Assembly: GCA_003049485.1 (NCBI GenBank) | Contig: PYST01000087.1 | Coordinates: forward strand, 1 to 64,000 | Length of the DNA stretch: 64,000 nucleotides | Direction: 5' to 3' | Origin: Ophioceras dolichostomum | Taxonomy: Eukaryota; Ascomycota; Sordariomycetes; Magnaporthales; Ophioceraceae | Part shown: positions 36,211 to 49,300 of the stretch, piece by piece | How positions within the stretch are numbered: position 1 is the first letter of the stretch | Layout of the letters: every line of letters begins with the position of its first letter | Made by a program: the position numbers and the translations under genes | Notes under the pieces: model-generated | What the model saw: only the letters and a program-made list of their open reading frames with translations | The model's database searches: none | Told to the model about the DNA's origin: nothing

Positions 36211-38911
36211 CTTGGCCTCGGCCTTCTTGGCCCTATTTCTCCTCCGCGGAATCTGTGAATGAATTGATCCCGTCCGTGTCAGTCAGTATTCCTGCTCCTG
36301 CTTATTTTGTCCGTACTATGCGGCGCTTCTCGTCCAAAAAAGGTATCCAAGGAAGGAGGAACAAGGACGAGGAGGTGGGAATCAATGCCCTCCCCTTCTT
36401 TATAATAGCCTTGTGCGACCTTGCTTGGTTGCTTGGCCACGTCCTTGTTCTGATCCTTTGTCTTCTTCGAACCTTCGTGGAGGGGAGCGGAGGGGCTCTC
36501 GAAGACGCCGGATGGGAACCCACCGAAAGGCACATTTTTTTAGAGGCAAGCGATGAGATCACCGCTTGGCTGCACTGCTGCAAGCACTGGAAAATTCGGC
36601 CAGCAGGGGTTTCGGTCGTATCGATTGCGGGTTGGTAGAGCCCCACGAAAGCGGGCGGAGCCCGGGGTTTCTTGCCCGTTAGAGCTGCTGGACGCGGCTG
36701 GTGTTGATCATTCCAGGCGACCGAATAAGGGAGGCCCCGAATGAGTGCAAACGCGCTGTGTATATACCATATATATCGTCGAGAAATATGAGAGAAAGAA
36801 TGGAGGGAAAAAACGGGAGGGAGGAAGTTTGGATGGCTTCGTCTGTTGTTTTTGACAACCGTTTCCCCTCCTCCTTTTCGAACTGTCAGGCCCAGGCAGG
36901 GATGATAGCAGCAAGCAAGAGAGCAGTGCTGCAAGTTGGCGGTGGGTGCCGTGCAAGTGGACCGTGTCAGCACCAAGAGCGAGCTAAAAGTTCAGCGTCG
37001 GGAGCTTGGAGAGCCTTGCCCCGTGCCCTGGAACCAATCGATTAGGCCCAAGTCGTTATCGCAGGCGCCAAGGGGCCGACTCAGGGGGAGAGGCGAGTGA
37101 GACAAACCAGACAACAGAAATGCCAGTTGGCCCAAACAGCAGCCCAGCCGGCCGGATTTCACACGAGAAAGGGAAAGGACGTGGTGCTTGGTTTTTAAAG
37201 CAAGAAAAGAGAGTCGTATGGAGATTAGAAAACAAATTGGGCATAAGCAAGCAGGGAAGCACCAAGGGCAAAGCCTCTCGAAGGCAACAGGACAGGGCCA
37301 GACACACACGGCTCGACCTACGTCCCATGCCGCCAAAGCTGCCCAGCTGAAATTGGACAAGTGATGCAACCCCAGGCGCCCATTGCACTGAGGCTGTGTC
37401 TCACAGGGCTGTTGCTCCACTGACGACGCTCGCCTGGGGTCCCGCAATTGGCCAGAAGCTCGCTCCCCCGACTTGGACGGTTCGATCCGAACACCTCCCA
37501 CTGGCTGCTGCTGGGTTTGCTAGAGTTGATGGCGATGGACAGGGCAGACAGAGAGAGGTCAGAAGGGAGGTGGAGGACGCCAGACGCCACACACGCGTAT
37601 TTTCTCATTGCCCGACTGATAGCGGACAGCAAAGCAAGCGAAAACATCAAGAGCAATCAGGGTTGGACACGTTTATCGATTCTTGACCGAAAGGGGATGT
37701 CGACTTCGTCATGATGCAGTCCGAAGACCTTGCCATACCAGATGGGGACTAGCAGCCTGGCCATCCAAGGCTGGCTGGCTGTATTGGGTACAACGCATTC
37801 CCATTCAGTTTTGACCCGTATCTATTCTACTGTCTATGGTATACAAAGATAAGGGCCGATGCCCAACTCCTCGATTCTATGTGGACTGAGAGCCTTACCA
37901 AAATCTGAATACTGCACGCGACATTGATTGCCGCCTTGAGGAGGAAGCGGGCCATCACGGCCGGCCTCGCATGTTGCTGTGCCTCTCTCACTTTTTGCAA
38001 GGGGAAGGAGGGGAGGGGGTAGAAAGGTGAGGGGGTTAACTCCGATGGTTGGAAACATCAACACTTCTGGGGGGCCGATCTTTCTTTCTCGGACAAGTCA
38101 TCAGTCGGTCTGTCAGTCTGTCTCTGGCTGTCTGATTTCCTGCTTCGAGTGGTCGCCCTGAGAGTCTGGTGGTTTCTAATTTAAGGGCTTGATAATCAGT
38201 AAGTACTATGTACGACGATAGGCGAGATCGAGCCTCCTCTCGATTTTGCCGTTTCGATGGGAGGTGCGAGGAGGCACTGTTGGAATGGCAAAATTTTGTG
38301 CGCAGCCCTTGGTACAGTACAGGAGCACGCGGTGAGGCGGTGCCCTGGTCCCGAAGATGAGGGTCAGAACTTGAACACTACCTTCGCACACGGCAGCGGC
38401 CGCTAGCGTATCTGATAAGCGTAGGGGAACGAACGGCGGCTGGTCTGTGGTTCGCCATGTTGCCACGGACCGAGGCGCAAGGTTAATAATTCTCACTCTT
38501 TCCCAGTCCATAAGTCCCTTTCTTCTTTTCCTTGGCTGCAACTGGGAGCAGCACAGAGCGGGAGGCCAAGGCACGGCACGCTGTCACCGCTGTCAGCATT
38601 TGTGGGATAGGCCGGACGGTGCTATCAAACTTGCACACATCAACCCCACCTCATCGATCGGAGAGGCATTGGGTTGGTCACTCAGCCACAGACCACAGAC
38701 TGATTAGAGAGAGTGCTCTTACGAAAGATTCCGGATACGACTCCCCGACATTTGATAATCCTCCCAAGAAAAGACATTGAGGCTCGCTCCTCATATTGAG
38801 AGAAACTTGGGACCTTTTTTGAAGGGTGTTTATCAGCAAAACGATTGTCATCGCCATCATCTTCGCTGTCCCTCGTCATCATCAGTCGAGTTAACGAACG
38901 AGGGTCTCACC
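36211..38911. other. Intergenic region between divergent PLC1 and the cupin gene
   Basis: Shared upstream region of two divergent genes, about 2.7 kb. A splice acceptor-like TTCACAG on the minus strand at 36253-36259, followed by an open stretch into the PLC ATG, suggests a 5' UTR intron. The remaining frames (such as minus 36302-36976) have no motif. TGTC/GTCT short repeats lie at about 38100-38135. Confidence 0.45.
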
Positions 38912-39435
38912 ATGTCTGAGGACCAGCAGACGCAGCAGCAAAAGCCCATATCAAGAAGAGAGCAAGAGGCCGAGGTCAGGTCTTGGGGCTTCCCTCACGT
39001 TTTTACTTGGACGGACGGACCGTATGTGTGCACTTTGGTTTCTTCTTTCATTAAGATCGATCCCATGTTCCGAGCACTTCTGTACCGTCTTCACCATCCA
39101 GATGTAGCCTAATCCTACAGCAAGAGGTTTGATCAAAGGCGTGGTAACTTGTACGATATCACAGCAGGAAGGAATGCCAACTAAGAATTAGGGACATCAA
39201 TGCTCACTTTGTCTACTCCTCTTTGATCAGGAACGCCCATTACAGCCCCCACACCCACGCGGGGCTCACTACGCATCTCATCCTCCAGGGCGAGCTGACC
39301 ATCACGTTTCCCGAGGACGAGAGTCCGGGGAAGGAAACGTTCGGCGTCGGGGCCCGAATCGATGTCGAGGCCAACCGCGTCCACGAGGTCTGGATTGGGA
39401 GTGAGGGTTGCATGTATGTCATCGGCGAGCAGTGA
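38912..39435 (+). CDS. Small single-domain cupin protein
   Basis: Two exons, 38912..39021 and 39231..39435, encode 104 residues. The intron at 39022..39230 (GTATGT..GATCAG) splits a Pro codon. After an acidic Gln-rich start, the single cupin barrel shows motif 1 around residues 38-60 (NAHYSPHTHAGLTTHLIL then GELTITFP) and motif 2 (ARIDVEANRVHEVWIG). The protein ends EGCMYVIGEQ. Known: cupins are small beta-barrels, often metal-binding through His/Glu of motif 1 and His of motif 2. Here HTH and the later His are present, but the usual motif-1 Glu position is occupied by Thr/His. Metal binding is therefore plausible but altered, and no reaction can be assigned. The stop lies next to a GTGAGT-like sequence, so an additional 3' exon is possible. 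The length of 104 residues suits a stand-alone cupin. Confidence 0.85.
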
Positions 39436-42400
39436 GTGCATTGAGCTGAGTTGAGTGGGTGAGTGAGTGAGTGGCCTTGTCTACCCGAAAAATGGCCCGT
39501 GTTTTCGTCCACACCTAGGTACCTGACGGAAGCCGCACAGCGTGCTCCAAAATTCTGGCGAGAGCAGAGAATCGGGCAGCCGGTGACGGCGGGCGGCAGC
39601 TGTCGAGTGGGTGAGAGTCGCCTTAACCTGAAGTACAAGCCCTACTATTTCGTCATCACGCATGAAAGCGTAGATGAGAGAACATCAGTCAACATGTTCA
39701 ACATGCAGCTAGAACGGATGACCTTCTCAAGTGGGCGTTTTATTTTGATACGGCTGATAATGCATATAGTATTTGGTATTTTACATCTCGATACGATCCT
39801 TCGCACTAATGTTTATATGATCTCTCGCGGGTGATGAGCACGGCGAGGCGACGCCACCCTGTCGCCCTCCTGTGATCCTTCTCTCTCCCACTTCGCCGCT
39901 CGCCCTGCGCCGTGGACGTAAGGTAGCACGAACGGGATTGATAGAAAAGAACCAGTACCTCTGCCCTCTGCGCCGCCTGTCACTCAACGACATCGTCCAA
40001 TACTTCCCAGCTCAATGCCGCTCTCCCACCCGTCTGTGCCGCGCCGCCACCATGAGCTGGCCGCCAGGGCGAGGCCAGTCCTCGTTTTCGCGAGCTGAAT
40101 GGCTTGGCTTGGTAACGATATGCTTTGTTGATATTCCCCTTAAAACCAGGCTATGATCCGAGACAACGACTATCGTTAGCTGTCAAATAGATCCCGTGTT
40201 CTAAACAGCCGGGTCTCAGCTTTGACAGATCTTGGAGTTGGTGAGTGAGTGAGACATGCCGGGTGGCCAGCTAGATATCGACGGAATGTCTTTCATATAT
40301 GACAATGTTCACCTTTCAAATCACCTTCCAAATGAAATCCAACGAGCAGTAAGGAAGAAGGACAGAGCAGGTTCTAAAGCCACAGTAAGTATTTGGTGTT
40401 TTTGGATACTTGGGTAGCCGGAGCTGGTCATGCACCTGGCGCGTTGTGATTCAGGTCGTGAGTCGTGATGATGAGAGACATGACGACGGAGATCGCCACA
40501 CCAACAACATTCACTCCCTTCAGGGTCTTTTTCTGAAATATCTAATTTTTCCCGGGAACAGATTTGTTGCTCCTAAAATCGTATGACACGAAACAGCCAG
40601 CAGATGCATGTTAACAGAACGTCTATTTTTTTTTCTTTTTCTTCTGCTTAGAAACGCCCTGCCTCACCAACAGCAAGCCTGTCCAACCGCCCGTCTGAGA
40701 CAGGAGGCGATGTGGTGTGTGGTGTGTTGTGGCCAGCGCCGCCGGACCCGGCCCCCAATCCTCGGACCTGGGCAAACCCTCGCACCCGGTTGGGTTTCGG
40801 ACGTCCTCCAACAGCAGGCAAAGAGAAAGGGTAAAAAACAAAACAAAAAAAAACGCGGGACTGAGTGTGTGAGAGAGAGGACAGAAATAACAAATCAGAG
40901 TCAGTCTTGCGGTTCTTACGTGTGTGGTTTGCGGCAGTCGATCGATTGAGGATCGTCGTCTGCCATGTCACGGGGCAAAATACGGGGTCAGTGGTGACGA
41001 GGACGGACAGAGGCTGGCGTGCGTATTCCGTACAGCAGGTGGAAAAAGAGGTCAAGTATCCTCCTCTGTGCTACTGACGGAACGTGTACTTCGGGATGTC
41101 TACTGTACAAGCATATCCCAGGTTGATCCGGTGCAAGAGCAAGCAGCCAAACCCCGAGTGGTGACTGGATCCCCCCTCAGTTCAGTCCGGCTGTCCGTGT
41201 GCGCCGCCCAGCCGGCTTTTCGGGCGGGGTGTGATGTTGTGTGAACTTGAGTTGACTTGATCGGACTACGGTGGAGTGTGTGTGCGCGTACGATTTGCCA
41301 TCCCAACCCGAGAGGATTCTCCGGACACCGTTGATGATGAGGAGAAACAGTGCAGTGCAAAGGGCAAAAAACATGGGAGGAGCATTGGTATGTGGAGATC
41401 GAGAGAGAGAGAGGCTCCAACCATCCGTCCGACTTGCAAGAATAGAATAGCAAGTAGGATCGTCTGTGCTTGTCGTCCGGTGGACGCAGCATACATTTTG
41501 CCGTGTGCAACATCTGCGACACTTCATGCGTCCCGCTGCGCGACCCGGGGGTTTCGCACGGCTTTACATCTTTACCAGCCAATGAGAGGCCGATTTTAGA
41601 CTTGTTGCGGAAGCGAAGGAGAGCATGGGGAACGATGGAAACAAGCAAGCTTTACCTCATCCATCTCGTGAGCTGAGTCGGATCGCCCTCGGTACTGAAC
41701 GAACAACGAATAGACGACGACGACGACAACGAGGACGGCGAGCAATAAGGAAGGGGGTGGCGTTTTACCTTACTGGGTCGTTTGGCATCGCCAATCGTGG
41801 AACTGAAGCCAAACCCCCTCGTTCCGGACGAACTTTCTTGTTCGTTTCTTCCTGTCGTTTCGACACTTCCTGGCTTTTGGTTTCGGCGATTTGTGCATGG
41901 GGATAAGAAGATGAGTCCAGACGGTTGAGACGATGTGTGATCAACCCAGGCTGGGTTTTCCAACATTGCCAGCTCAGTCGGGAGCTGAACTGAACATCCC
42001 ATCACCTCGACACCGACTTTCGTCTGCAGGGGCTAAGCCCAAGGGACGGGCCCGCTTGAACAACGCATCGCGCGCAGCAGAGGACGATGGCAAGACAGAA
42101 GCGCTATGTATGCATGCTGATTCACAGTGGTCCGGGTTTCCGGCCTGTAGTAACCCCAGCCTCTGCTGGGTACGAGAGAGCAACCTGTTGGAAAGTTAGG
42201 ACGAGAATGCAGGAAAATCTCTCTTGATGAGGGGAAAGAAGGCCACCAACGGAGGATGCTTGCCTCCTGCACGGCCTTGACCGCCTTCTCCGCCCTCCTG
42301 TCACCGTCACCCACCATGTCGACTCCGCACCGAAAAGTCCATCCACTCTCCAATCCGTGCATCCCATTGCCTACATGCATACACCGTACATGCATTGTGG

Positions 42401-43611
42401 AAGATGAGCAAGATAGCAACCTTGAAGCTGATTGAAGCCAAGCACGGCCCCGCGCCGAAGGGACGGTGTCGGACGGAGCACGAGTGAAAAGCGGCTCACG
42501 AGAACACATGCTGTAGTGGCGGTTTAGTTGCTTAGGAGGCCGCCATTCATTATGGCTGGGAGTCACAACTCCACCTTCCCTGACTCTAGCTGAGCCGAAT
42601 GGACCGAAAAACCCTCCGATGAAGCCTCCACGCCTGCGCTGTTTCATGTCTAACGCCTCAACTCAAAGATGGATGATGAGATGGAAACCATTATCTCTCA
42701 AGTCTTGACTCGACAGGATACATATATTGAAACATTGGGTCGCGCATTCGACTTCGACGGCCTGGGGCACAGCTCGTCTTGGTCACTTTCCTTTCTCAAA
42801 GCCTGGTGCACAGTAAGATGAATCAAGGAAATTCTCGGACGCGATGACGTGCTGGATATTCTGCTGTGGTGGGGAACGGGCGGAGAGCCGGGGGGTTAGA
42901 CAGCATCAGTTGGTCTGTCTCGTTTCCTCACCGTCGACCACTGACTCTCATCCATCGCGCGACGTGCCACCGAAAAGAATGGGCGAAAACCGCTACGGTA
43001 CTACGCAGTATATACTACGTAGGAGCAAATGGCCCGCGTGCCACGGTATAATTTTGCTAAAAACTTGAAAAAGAGGAAGCTTCCGACTCTGCGAGGCTTG
43101 GCCGTCCATCCTCATTTAGCGATTTACAGCAGGGTATCTCCCTGGAGCTTCACAACTTTACAGCCTTGCGCTATGGGCACGGGGGAGATTGCTTCTTGGA
43201 CGCTCATTACGACGCCACCTCACAGCTCCCCTTTCGAACTAAACCCAGATCAGGCACACTATGTTCAAGATGTGGAGGGAGGAGAGACGGGGACTTGGTC
43301 GGAGGGATGGGGCCAAGACAGCCTCCGGAACCCGGACATGGGAGGGAGAGACGGGACAGCGAACAAACGAACGAATGACCTCCCCACACACATCCAGGTT
43401 TGAACACGTATGTGTAGGTACAACGTAGGTAGCTATGCATGTGCGGCGGCGAAAAACAAGAGAAACAAGAGATGGATGGACAGGACAGCACGAGGGAAGG
43501 GAACGGTAAGGCAAGAGGAGGCGGGTCCGGGTCCAAAGCTGGACACCGAAAGGCAAGAGATCGAGATCGGTTGGTTGGACGGCACGACGGGGCCGAGCCT
43601 GCAGGAAGAAC

Positions 43612-43612
<1 letters not shown>

Positions 43613-43659
<47 letters not shown>
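43613..43659. repeat. (GCAA)n tetranucleotide microsatellite
   Basis: Nearly twelve uninterrupted GCAA units. Because four is not a multiple of three, every plus frame reads Lys-Gln-Ala-Ser repeats and the minus frames read Leu-Ala-Cys-Leu. The long open frames around it are therefore a by-product. Confidence 0.95.
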
Positions 43660-44565
43660 CAGAAGAGGAGGCTAACCCTAGCAAGAGGAAGAGGGAAGAA
43701 GAGGAACAACAAAGAACGGGGAAAAGAAACGGAGTAATCCGTGGCAGCTGACGGGATTTGGGATCGGCGGGCAGATCATTGGCCAACAATGAATTGAGAC
43801 TTGTCGAGTCTGAAACAGATGAGCCTGAACCGGCGTGCGACGCCGAGACCTTTTGTTTTTGTCTCCGAGTCTCTCCCCAACCATACCTTTGTACTTGCGA
43901 GCTACCGGCGTCCCAAGGCAGCCAGCCAACATGCAGGATTGTGGTGATGATGCCGAAAAGGTTCTCTTCCCTTCAAAATCCCCTAACCCTCGCATATGAT
44001 GGATGGATTTGCTTACCGGATCTATCGTGCCTATGTAAGTTCATCTTAAACCCCGATTTCGCTCGTTGGTTAGCAAAAAGAGAAACATGTTCAGTAAACA
44101 ATATTGAGCCAACTTACGCCGGCCGGCCTCAGGTGCAAGGCCGCCCGAGAGGCCATTTTAGCAGCGCCACAGAATAGGATCAATATCAAATTCAACTCAG
44201 ACATGATTACTAGTACTTCTTATTATACCTAACTGCCTACCTCCCTGCTTGTACCTGAACATGTGTGCTGCTTGAGCACGGGAACGCGCCATCGTCCGAC
44301 CGTCGACTCAGCTGCGTCTAGCGATTCTAGTCCGGGGGCGAGGTCCGCCCCCCATTTTATCGGAATTGCGCTCTTTCTTGTGTTTTCGTGGATGCTCGGA
44401 AGCAGGAAGGCTTTGGCTGTCCCCCGTAGACGTAGCTCTCACATGCTGTAGAACTTGTGATAGCGACGACGGGAAGGAGGAAGGTTGGGTTGGTTACTTT
44501 TGGTCGTGGGCTCGCGTGTCGAGGAGGCGGCGGCATGTGTCTGTCTTTCTTGCGTTCTTGATGGT

Positions 44566-44583
44566 TACCTACCTACCTAGGTT
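44566..44583. repeat. (TACC)n repeat with CCTAGGT end
   Basis: Three TACC units followed by TAGGT, another member of the dispersed palindromic TACCTAGGTA family. Confidence 0.7.
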
Positions 44584-46019
44584 TCTTGGTGGGTAGTCGT
44601 ACGTCGTCCCTGCCCGTACTTTGCAAGGTGCTACGGCATACGGGGCCGGGCGAGTAACATGAAGATGTAAGTTGGTTATTAGTCTGTGTGAGTGGTTGGT
44701 GGACAGGCAGACAGGCAGACATGCAAACAGACAGGGCAATATACTTGTTGTACGGTGGGAAATCAGGATCGCGAAGAATCCGACGAGAATCCAGCAAGCA
44801 AGCAACGGGAACTGGCTGGAAGGAGCAGAGCGTCCCGTTTCGTCCTGCGAGGTGAGCGGAGCGGGGAGTTCCAGCTCCACAAGGCCGTCGAGATGTAAAG
44901 TCTGGTACACTGGAAACAAGGACGGAAGTGCATGTATGTAAGTGACGACGCTTGCCTCATCACACCGTGGAAACCCCTCTTTTCCACTCGTTCTCGTTTG
45001 GCCCCCATCGTCGACTCTTCGTCCTGCATGCATGCATGCTACCCTCCATCCTCTCTGGATGCTGGATGCTGGGTGGTTGATGCTGGCAAGCTGGCTGGCT
45101 GGCTGGGCTGGCTGGATGATGCGGCTGCATTCGTGCACTGCATGCTCTTTCGCGAGGAGCCCGGATGGGGAAAGAGCATGGTCAAAGGAGCGCAACTGAC
45201 TGGTCGTGGCAGGGATCAGACAATTCAGACATGGAACGCACTTCGCTAACTCGGCAAAAGTACATGAAATACAAAGAACTGGACGCGGCTGTCTGATGTA
45301 CACCCCCACTCGACCACATGGACCCGCTAGCCGACCCCCTGCAACACCCACGGGCAGCCCCTGCAACCTTGTCGCCTTAGCCTGCATGCGGTTCGGGGCC
45401 AAGACAATTTAGAGCTGCCGGGGCGAAAAAGAATTGAGGGAAGAGCAGAACCTCCACTGGAGTGAGTGCCTACCAAGCTTGCTGTCCAAGGCCAAATCCG
45501 CCTCCTTCCGCACCGCCCATTGACTAGTAAACTTCCATTGTTCCCCAAGCCACCCTTTTTTGCGAGTCCCCAACCGAGAAGGAGACACGGGGAGGAAGAG
45601 AGGAAAGAGCACAGAAGAAAGAAAAGAAAACGGTTATGAGCGCGTTATGTTCCTGCCCATTCATTGTTTGTGTATTGTTAGCCAAAGCCGGCGGCCACTT
45701 AGAATCTGAGAAAGCACCATCGAGCACCGCACGTACTTGCGAATAATGATGCCAGGCCCCAGCACCAGCTCCAACTCCAGCTCCTCATGCGCGATCCATA
45801 ACTAAGCTGCATCGCCCGCACCACACCCACCCACATTTGGAAAAGTCCTGGGCAGAAGCAGGCTGGCCTCTTTTTGCTCAGACCTCTTCCATTAAATCAT
45901 ATCCCAAGCCTTGGCCGGGCGCTGTCACTTTTTTGTACTTGTTCAATTTCGTTTCCTTCCGTTTTTAAACACTGTCGCCCACCCCCTGCTCCTGCTTGAC
46001 AGTTCCAGCCGCCTCGTCG

Positions 46020-46340
46020 GCCTCACCCTCCTCCCTCCTTCACCTTCTCCTCCTCCGCCCGCCTTCTTTCCCTCCTCCATAACTTTCCTCTCCGTGCCGG
46101 GTGCTCTAAATGACCCGCGTATTAGGCTCTGGCCGTTTCTACGGGGAGCCAGAGTGTGTCACACCTTACCTCTGTTGTTAGACGTGCCTGCTGGCCACGG
46201 GACGGATTTGCGGCATGGCAGTTTCAACATCCGCATAGTCCAATCTCAAGCCGCCTTTTCGCGTGGCCCTCCACCCCCCCCTCCCCCCTTCTTTCTCCCT
46301 TCTCCTCCTTCTTTCCCCGGGCCGTCTTCTCCCCCTGTCT
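46020..46340 (+). promoter_or_regulatory. CT-rich promoter / 5' UTR tract
   Basis: Dense CCTCC/TTCTCC pyrimidine runs on the coding strand (46025-46085 and 46265-46335) lie directly upstream of the ATG at 46398. Pyrimidine-rich tracts of this kind commonly lie around transcription starts of strongly expressed filamentous fungal genes. The exact start site cannot be read. Confidence 0.4.
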
Positions 46341-46397
46341 GGGTCTGGCAGCTCCCGTCAGATCTGCGGGCGAGAAGAGTCGAAGACCCGAGAGAGG

Positions 46398-49300
46398 ATG
46401 GGCAACAATACCTCCTCGGTCGAGGCTGCTGCCCCCAAGAGGCTTCCTCATAAGCTGTCTAAAGCGCGGAGCGGAAATGGCAATAATGGTACCACCGGAA
46501 CTGCTTCTACCGCTGCCTCAGCCGGCCTGTCGACTCCCAGCAGCTTGCCAACCAGCGTCGACGACCAATTCTTGAACCCCGGTTACGCGGGGCCTTCCTA
46601 CCTCTATCCTTTCTCCCCAGCTACCTCCCCCACCGACGCCGCCACCGCCGTGCCCTTTCCCAGACTCGAATCCGAATCGTACCTCTCCTCCTCGGTCTTG
46701 ACCACCACCGCTGCCGCCGAAAACGAATTCCCTCCAGCAAACCCTTCCTCCTCTTCTGTCGGCGTCGAGTCGTTGTTCAACAGGCGAGCCTCGATGATCT
46801 CGATCAGGCAGAGGCAGGAGAGGAATCGACGGAGCATCTTCCGTTCCAAGTCGTCCTCGCAGAAGCAGCAATCGCCGCAAGCAGCCGGCACTCGTGATCG
46901 TCCGGAGAGGAGGAATACCGTCATTGCGACCACAAGCATCTCCCACCCTCTCCCTCTGCTCCCGCCGTTGGAAGGACAGGGCCAGCCGGCACCGAGGGAC
47001 AGTGCGTTTCCCACAGATGCGGGCGTCGAAGCCCAACAGCCAGGCCGACTGGCTGTTGAGAAGTGCGTTCTCTCCTTGTCATCTCCTTTTCCCCTTTCAT
47101 CAGACTCCCAGCTGGGTCCGTATTTGGGGGACTTAGGGTGGGTTGTGGAATTTGACACTGACATTGGTGCTTTTTGCCCCTCATCTCGCAGTTGGCAACT
47201 CCCGGCCGGATCCCGCATATCGTGGAACTATGACCTCACATCGTACGAGGCGAAGAGACTGCTGAGTCTCGTGGAGGAGCCGCAGCCGCTGTACGAGGAG
47301 GAATCGACGAGATCGGAAAAGAACAAGGGCTCGGTCGTGTCTGAGATAACATGGAAGAGCTCTCATCCAATTTCGTCTGTTCCGGCGCCGCCACCACCGG
47401 AGAGCGCGTCCATCAGGCGGGCCAATTCCGACCTGTCGATGTACACGCCCGTGCGGAGGCGGTCTGTCATACAGACCCCCGGTGTCGCGACCAGGCAGAA
47501 CAGTGTGACGGGTGGTGGTGGTGGTCCACGATCCAGCTTCAGGCACAGCCACCCGCCCACACCGAATCTCTCCAGGCAGGCCTCGCTCGAGTCTATGAGT
47601 GGCCGTGTGCAGTCCATGCCGCCTCCTCGGCTCGCAGCGAACCCAGACGCGCCGCTTGGGTTGGTGACGCCATCCGAGGGTGACTACCAAACTTTTGGGG
47701 CGTTCAAATTCGGTACGCTGAGGATCATGAACGGAAGCGCAAGCCCAGTCGCTGCCAGCCCGGAGCCGGACGAGAAGTACATGATCGATCGGCAGGGTAA
47801 GGCCGCAGGCCAACCCAGCCAAACCAGCCAACCCAGTTCGGAATATTTCCTACCCCAGGCGGCCAGCCCGGGCCTCAGGGGCGGCAACGCGGGCTGGACA
47901 GCTAGCAGTAGGCCAAGTGCCGCGCCGCCCGCGGCTGTTGAGCTAGCTGTCGAGCTAGCTGCGCCGCAGCCTCCTCCTGTGCCAATCACTGCCCCAGTCA
48001 TACTGACCGTGGCGACCGCTACCATCCCTTCCGTGCATCTCTCAGACCCAACATCCCTTGCGGAGGGGAAATTTCCGGCCAGCACCGACTATCTTGCAGA
48101 GATACAGTTTAGTCCATTCACGTTGGAGGACGCCTCGCCCTCGCCTGCCACCCCTCAGCTTCAAATCACATCCAAGCACACTGCTCTTGAAGATGATCTG
48201 TTCGAGGATGATGCTCAGCCAGAGTACTCCACCCTCGAGGTCCTAGACCTGCGGCTGGACCCCAACGCGAAGTCCACTGGGCCCTCTCCGCGAAGCTCGT
48301 ATCTCCACGCTGAACCGTCCCAACGCAGCACGCAAAGTACGCAGAGCGTGGCTCGCTCAGACAGCGGCTTCGTGTCAAGTCCGACCTCGGAGTCGTCGCA
48401 CAAACCTCTCAGCAAGACGGACTCGGGCTATAGCTCAAACGTGTCTCTGCGCTCATTGAGGGCCGGCTCGAAGCCCCCCGTCCCAGACAAGGATCTCTCC
48501 AGGATAGCCGCCGGCGAGGTGCATCAGTCGTCGCCCAGTCCCAGATCCGATGGCTACCTAGGAGCAATCGTTGTGCCGAGCCCGATCGTCCTCACTATCC
48601 CGGAGAATCCGGTCATCCCGCAGGCTCCCTCGAGGGAGGCTCCGCCGCCGCCGCCGCCTCCAAAGGACGTCTCTGTCTCTGTCACCGCCGTTGCCACAAC
48701 GCCGCCCAAGCAGCAGCCAAGCACCGCGACGCCGACAACCACGCCGACGCCACCCAAGGGCACCCGATCGGCGGACCGTCTTTATGCTGGATACATGGCC
48801 GCCTCAGCCGGCGTGGGGAAGAGGCGAAGCAGCCACCTGGCCCCGATCACCAGCAGTTCTCGGCTCCGCGACCCCGGACCCAAGTCGCCCGACTCGCTCC
48901 CGTCGTCGCCGATGAGCGCCAAGTCCGACACGTCGATCGGGACGCTCAGCATTGGCAGCGGCTCGAACAAGCCCGGGCGGCTCTCCCGGTTCCTGAGCCT
49001 GGGCAGCGCCACGGCACGCGCCCGCAGCGGCAGCGGTGGTCCGTTGACCGTGCACGCAACCCACGTCGACGAGACGTCGGCCAACATCCCGTCGGTGCCC
49101 CACGACATCCAGAGGCAGCTCAATGCCCGCCAGGGCCTGTTCCCCATGACGACCAAGCGGCTGGCGCTCCGGCCTCAGCTGAGCAAGGAGACCCTCAAGA
49201 CGATCCTTAGCGTCGGGAGTCTCGAGATGCACGGTGGCGATGAAATCGCTGCGCCATCGTCGGCTGGACGCTCTCCCGAGGCTGTCGGGCCCGGTGTGGG

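Larger units (their letters stand above)
39436..46397. other. 7-kb stretch without a supported gene
   Basis: Many short competing frames with no recognised motif; those at 43207-43751 are products of the GCAA microsatellite. TACC/GGTA repeat at 44566-44583, CAGA/CAGG run at 44700-44735, and GCTG run near 45090-45110. The last 400 bases (46000-46390) form a strong CT-rich tract (CCTCC, TTCTCC), typical of fungal promoters and 5' UTRs, before the large gene at 46398. Confidence 0.45.

Noticed and set aside
36420..36533. Possible extra coding exon of PLC1 (in phase with the acceptor at 36253)
   Set aside because: The phase fits, but the frame has a stop just upstream and begins with GTG, not ATG. 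It is more likely 5' UTR or intron.
37476..37500. GGTTCGATCC element resembling a tRNA B box
   Set aside because: No matching T-stem, anticodon arm or A box at the right distance could be folded around it.
43207..43789. Leu/Ala/Cys and Lys/Gln/Ala/Ser repeat proteins on both strands
   Set aside because: They are produced by the GCAA microsatellite in any frame; nothing outside the repeat looks coding.
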